From assembly GCA_009783365.1 (NCBI GenBank), contig WRHG01000070.1, forward strand, positions 1 to 8,762: a DNA stretch of 8,762 nucleotides, given 5' to 3'. The notes beneath the pieces are model-generated. The model saw nothing but the letters and a program-made list of their open reading frames with translations, made no database searches and was not told the DNA's origin. The position numbers and the translations under genes are program-made. Below, in pieces: positions 6,064-8,762 of this stretch. This stretch comes from Clostridia bacterium (GTDB lineage: Bacteria > Bacillota_A > Clostridia > Christensenellales > Aristaeellaceae). Each line of letters begins with the position of its first letter. Position 1 is the stretch's first letter.

Positions 6064-8365
6064 CAACGTTACCTCCTTCCCGGATCAGCCCCGCGGCTGC
6101 GAAGAGCTCCGCCAGTTTTTGGGGATGCATGGGCAGGTTGTTTACCCCTATGCCTGTGGCATGCAGGAGCGCGTTTCGAATAGCGGGCGCAACGGGTATG
6201 GCAGGCGGCTCTCCCAGCGCTTTGTTACCGTATGGACCGGAGGGGTCCGCGGTCTCAACAAAACCCACAGCCAGATCCGGCGTGTCTAGGGAAGTGGGGA
6301 GTTTGTAATCCAACAGATTACCGTTTAGGGGACGCGCTTTGTCATCGTATAGCATCCGCTCGCTGAGCGCGTACCCAAGCCCCATGCTCATACCCCCGTG
6401 TACCTGGGCTTCCGCCAGCTTGGGGTTGATTAACACGCCGCTGTCATGCACATTAATCACATCCAGTACATGGATTTTGCCAAGCGGGATATCCACTTCG
6501 ATTTCCGCGAAACAGGCTCCGAAAGCAAACGTATTGCTTTTACAATGGTAGGTGGACTCAGCTGTGATGTGCCGGCTGTTCTCCAGGCTATAAAAAGCCT
6601 CCATTGCCAGATCCTCCAGCGTTAACAGGTTCTTTTCATCCGATATACGTTGAATATGATTCTCGTGAATAGCCAGTTCTTCCGCCCTTGTGTTGAGCAT
6701 CCACGCCGCGTAATCCAGCAGCTTCTGTTTGAACTGCTCTGCGGTCTGTTTTACAGCCATACCGGTCACATAGGTTTGGCGCGAGGCGTATGCGCCGGTA
6801 TCAAAGGGCGAAATATCGGTATCCTGGGTGGAGATGATATGAACGTTCTCATGCCGGAGTCCGAGGGTTTCCGCTGCCATTTGCGTAAGCACTGTATCCG
6901 CGCCCTGGCCAATTTCGGTGGCTCCTACAGAGAGCTGAACGCTGCCGTCCTGATTAAGGATGATCCGCGCGGATGCGGTTTCCAGAGAGATGGGATAAAC
7001 TCCTGTCTTATAGCAGAACATGGCCATGCCCACGCCCCGTCGTTTAGCTCCGCTCTGATTTTGATAGGACGATCTCTTTTCCGTCCAATGGATATACTTT
7101 TTCCCTTTTTCCAGGCAGTCCAAAAGCCCGTGAGAATGGCACACAATACCGGTGCCGGGGTCCACAAAGCCGGGAGGCATACAGTTCTTTTTTCGTATCT
7201 CAACAGGGTCCATACCAAGCTGCAACGCCAAATCGTCCATATGAGACTCCAGCGCGAAGATGGCCTGAGGAATGCCATACCCCCGCATAGCGCCTGCCGA
7301 TGAGAGATTGGTGTAGATGGTGGAAGCGTCCAACTCCAGCGTTTTTTCATCCTGATAAAGCATCCGGCATACATTGGCCGCGTTTGCTACAATTGCGTGT
7401 CCATGGGAGGCATACCCGCCCTGATTGGATTTTGCCGTAACGCGGCGGGCGATCAACCGCCCGTCTTTTCGGGCAGCGGTTTCGATATCAAATTGGATAG
7501 CATGGCGAGTACGAGTGCAGGACATGGTTTCTTCGCGGCTGAGTTCCAGCTTAACGGGCCGTCCGCCCACCTTGGTGGTCAACCACGCGTTCAGCGGCTC
7601 GTACAGCACTTCCTGCTTATTACCGAAACCGCCGCCGATGTAAGGCTTGACTACGCGCACCTTGCCCCAGGGAATGCCCAGCGCCTGGCCGATGACACGG
7701 CGAACGATATGGGGGATCTGCGTGGAGGAGACCACCACGATGCGACCCTTCTCCATGTAGGCGTAACTCACGGGAACCTCTATGTGGCAATGCTGCACTA
7801 CCTGGGTTTCATATCGTTCGGCCAGCACCGTGTCGGCACTCAGCCTGGCCTCGTCAAACCCGATTTCACCAGTCCGGGAGGATGTGCGCATAAGCAGGTT
7901 TCCGGGTGACGCTTCGTGAAGTCGGGTCGCATTCGCGGCTTCTGCCTGCTGGATGGTGGTAAGCGCCGGATACTCCTCATAATCAGCCTTCACAAGCTGC
8001 GCTGCGCGCGCGGCGGCCAGTTCATCTTCCGCAATGACGGCGGCGATGTCGTCTCCATAGATGCGCACCCGACGATTAAGCAAGCGCCGGTCGGCTACAT
8101 CCTGGTGCTTCGGTTCTGTGGACCAAGGATGCCCCGGAGTGGGAAAATCAATGTGGGGCACGTCAAAACAAGTCAGGATTTTTACGACGCCGGGCGTCCG
8201 TTCAGCCTCCGACAAGTCGAAGGACTTCACCAAACCATTGGCGATTGTGCTTCTGACCACTTTTGCCACAAGGGCGTTCCCGGGACATAAGTCGCCTGTG
8301 TACATGGCCCGGCCGCATACTTTTTCATAGGCGTCTACCCGGCTTATGCTTTTTCCCACACTCAT
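6056..8365 (-). CDS. xdhA: Xanthine dehydrogenase, molybdopterin-binding (catalytic) subunit
   Basis: Catalytic subunit of a purine hydroxylase, 769 aa, the usual size for a separate Mo subunit. It oxidises hypoxanthine to xanthine and xanthine to urate, or the reverse direction in some anaerobes. The first domain (about 13-135) has the aldehyde oxidase/xanthine dehydrogenase a/b hammerhead pattern. Mo-cofactor motifs follow: GGGFGNKQE at 244-252, MRGYGIPQ at 360-367, EIGQG at 484-488, a DTGAYASRQTYVTG segment at 522-535, and GEP at 718-720 with Glu719 as the likely catalytic base. QHCHIEV at 191-197 and the GGGFGNKQ form are typical of XdhA-like purine enzymes rather than CO dehydrogenases. 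The ATG at 8365 gives the family N-terminus (VDAYEKVCGRAMYTGD) and has GGGGAG about 11 bases upstream. A longer reading to 8467 runs into guaD and is not used. Substrate assignment rests on the family and the adjacent guanine deaminase. Confidence 0.92.
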   Translation of the reverse strand: MSVGKSISRVDAYEKVCGRAMYTGDLCPGNALVAKVVRSTIANGLVKSFDLSEAERTPGVVKILTCFDVPHIDFPTPGHPWSTEPKHQDVADRRLLNRRVRIYGDDIAAVIAEDELAAARAAQLVKADYEEYPALTTIQQAEAANATRLHEASPGNLLMRTSSRTGEIGFDEARLSADTVLAERYETQVVQHCHIEVPVSYAYMEKGRIVVVSSTQIPHIVRRVIGQALGIPWGKVRVVKPYIGGGFGNKQEVLYEPLNAWLTTKVGGRPVKLELSREETMSCTRTRHAIQFDIETAARKDGRLIARRVTAKSNQGGYASHGHAIVANAANVCRMLYQDEKTLELDASTIYTNLSSAGAMRGYGIPQAIFALESHMDDLALQLGMDPVEIRKKNCMPPGFVDPGTGIVCHSHGLLDCLEKGKKYIHWTEKRSSYQNQSGAKRRGVGMAMFCYKTGVYPISLETASARIILNQDGSVQLSVGATEIGQGADTVLTQMAAETLGLRHENVHIISTQDTDISPFDTGAYASRQTYVTGMAVKQTAEQFKQKLLDYAAWMLNTRAEELAIHENHIQRISDEKNLLTLEDLAMEAFYSLENSRHITAESTYHCKSNTFAFGACFAEIEVDIPLGKIHVLDVINVHDSGVLINPKLAEAQVHGGMSMGLGYALSERMLYDDKARPLNGNLLDYKLPTSLDTPDLAVGFVETADPSGPYGNKALGEPPAIPVAPAIRNALLHATGIGVNNLPMHPQKLAELFAAAGLIREGGNVDV

Positions 8366-8399
8366 GTTGAGCAGTTCTCCCCTCTTCCTGTCGTTGCGT

Positions 8400-8762
8400 T
8401 TAGTATAACCTCTTTCCGCGCACATATTTTTCCACGATGTTACGATCATCCGACAGGTAAGCCACACGTTCCAGCCGCTCCGCCAGGGTGAGCAGACTCA
8501 TGGAGGCGAGGCTTCTGTCGTCGATCACAAGGGCGTCCAGCTCATAACCCGCTTCAAAGGTGCCTACCCGCCCAAAGAAGGCTCCGCCGCTTACGGTAGC
8601 CATGTGGAACGCCTCTGCGAAGGTTAGCGGCGGGTCCTGCTCATCCACCAGTCTCCAGCGCAGCTTGGAAACCTGAATAGCATCGGTCATGGCGTGAAAG
8701 ATAGATGGATGACACCCGCCCGCCACATCGCTTCCCAGGCCCCCTTTTACGCCCCCGCACAG
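8400..8762 (-). CDS. guaD: Guanine deaminase, C-terminal part (runs off the window)
   Basis: The last 120 residues of an amidohydrolase-superfamily enzyme; the N-terminus lies right of the window and the frame stays open to the edge. The visible part begins with GLGSDVAGG, whose Asp matches the metal-binding Asp of the 'GTD/GSD' motif. Then comes IFHAMTDAIQVSKLRWRLVD, the 'LTFAEAFHMAT' helix, and the composite-domain ending 'GYELDALVIDD' where amidohydrolases have 'G..ADlvvld'. The pattern and the 'SDDRNIVEKYVRGK' tail match clostridial guanine deaminases, which convert guanine to xanthine and ammonia. It lies 34 bases upstream of xdhA on the same strand, so its product is the substrate of the next enzyme. 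A related aminohydrolase (SsnA-like) is the main alternative. Confidence 0.8.
   Translation of the reverse strand: MCGGVKGGLGSDVAGGCHPSIFHAMTDAIQVSKLRWRLVDEQDPPLTFAEAFHMATVSGGAFFGRVGTFEAGYELDALVIDDRSLASMSLLTLAERLERVAYLSDDRNIVEKYVRGKRLY

Noticed and set aside
6650..7303. 217-residue open frame on the + strand inside xdhA
   Set aside because: It is antisense to a fully conserved Mo-subunit region, and its composition is that of a mirror frame.
7615..7640. GGGFGNK instead of GGGFGGK in the Mo subunit as an active-site anomaly
   Set aside because: The GGGFGNKQ form is, to my knowledge, usual in separate-subunit purine XdhA enzymes, so it is not a sign of altered function.
7397..7909. 170-residue open frame on the + strand inside xdhA
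   Set aside because: Same reason: it is a shadow of the conserved MoCo-binding region, with no start signal of its own.

Overview
The window reads as a chromosomal segment of an anaerobic, Clostridia-like bacterium (Bacillota or a relative). This rests on strong AGGAGG-type ribosome binding sites, consensus TTGACA/TATAAT promoters, intermediate GC, a binding-protein sugar-type ABC transporter with no ATPase beside it, and a three-subunit purine-type xanthine dehydrogenase next to a guanine deaminase. The taxonomic assignment is inference; nothing here is diagnostic at genus level.

Left edge (1-291): the 5' part of a tRNA-Leu with anticodon GAG runs leftward off the window. Its promoter is back to back with a near-perfect promoter for the rightward transporter operon. 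A small inverted repeat lies between them and could be an operator.

Transporter block (292-3578, + strand): a secreted family-1 solute-binding protein, then MalF-type and MalG-type permeases, each with a clear EAA loop. A strong stem-loop separates the binding-protein gene from the permease genes and probably sets unequal expression. The energising ATPase must be encoded elsewhere. The substrate cannot be named; a carbohydrate or glycerol-phosphate-type solute is most likely.

Middle (3579-4699): a 400-base stretch holds no intact gene, but it has a good ribosome binding site, a signal-peptide-like reading and further protein-like fragments in other frames, consistent with a decayed gene. It is followed by a small secreted NodB-type polysaccharide deacetylase with altered motifs. 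That gene converges on the next block across a 60-base gap in which I see no canonical intrinsic terminator.

Right block (4700-8762, - strand, read right to left): the C-terminal part of guanine deaminase, then xdhA (molybdopterin subunit), xdhB (FAD subunit) and xdhC (2x[2Fe-2S] subunit). The genes are tightly packed: a 34-base gap, an 8-base overlap and a 4-base ATGA overlap. Together they form a purine-catabolic operon: guanine is deaminated to xanthine, and the Mo/FAD/FeS enzyme interconverts hypoxanthine, xanthine and urate.

I found no mobile element, CRISPR array, phage gene or clearly novel system. The points most worth checking are the decayed gene, the intra-operon stem-loop and the divergent deacetylase.
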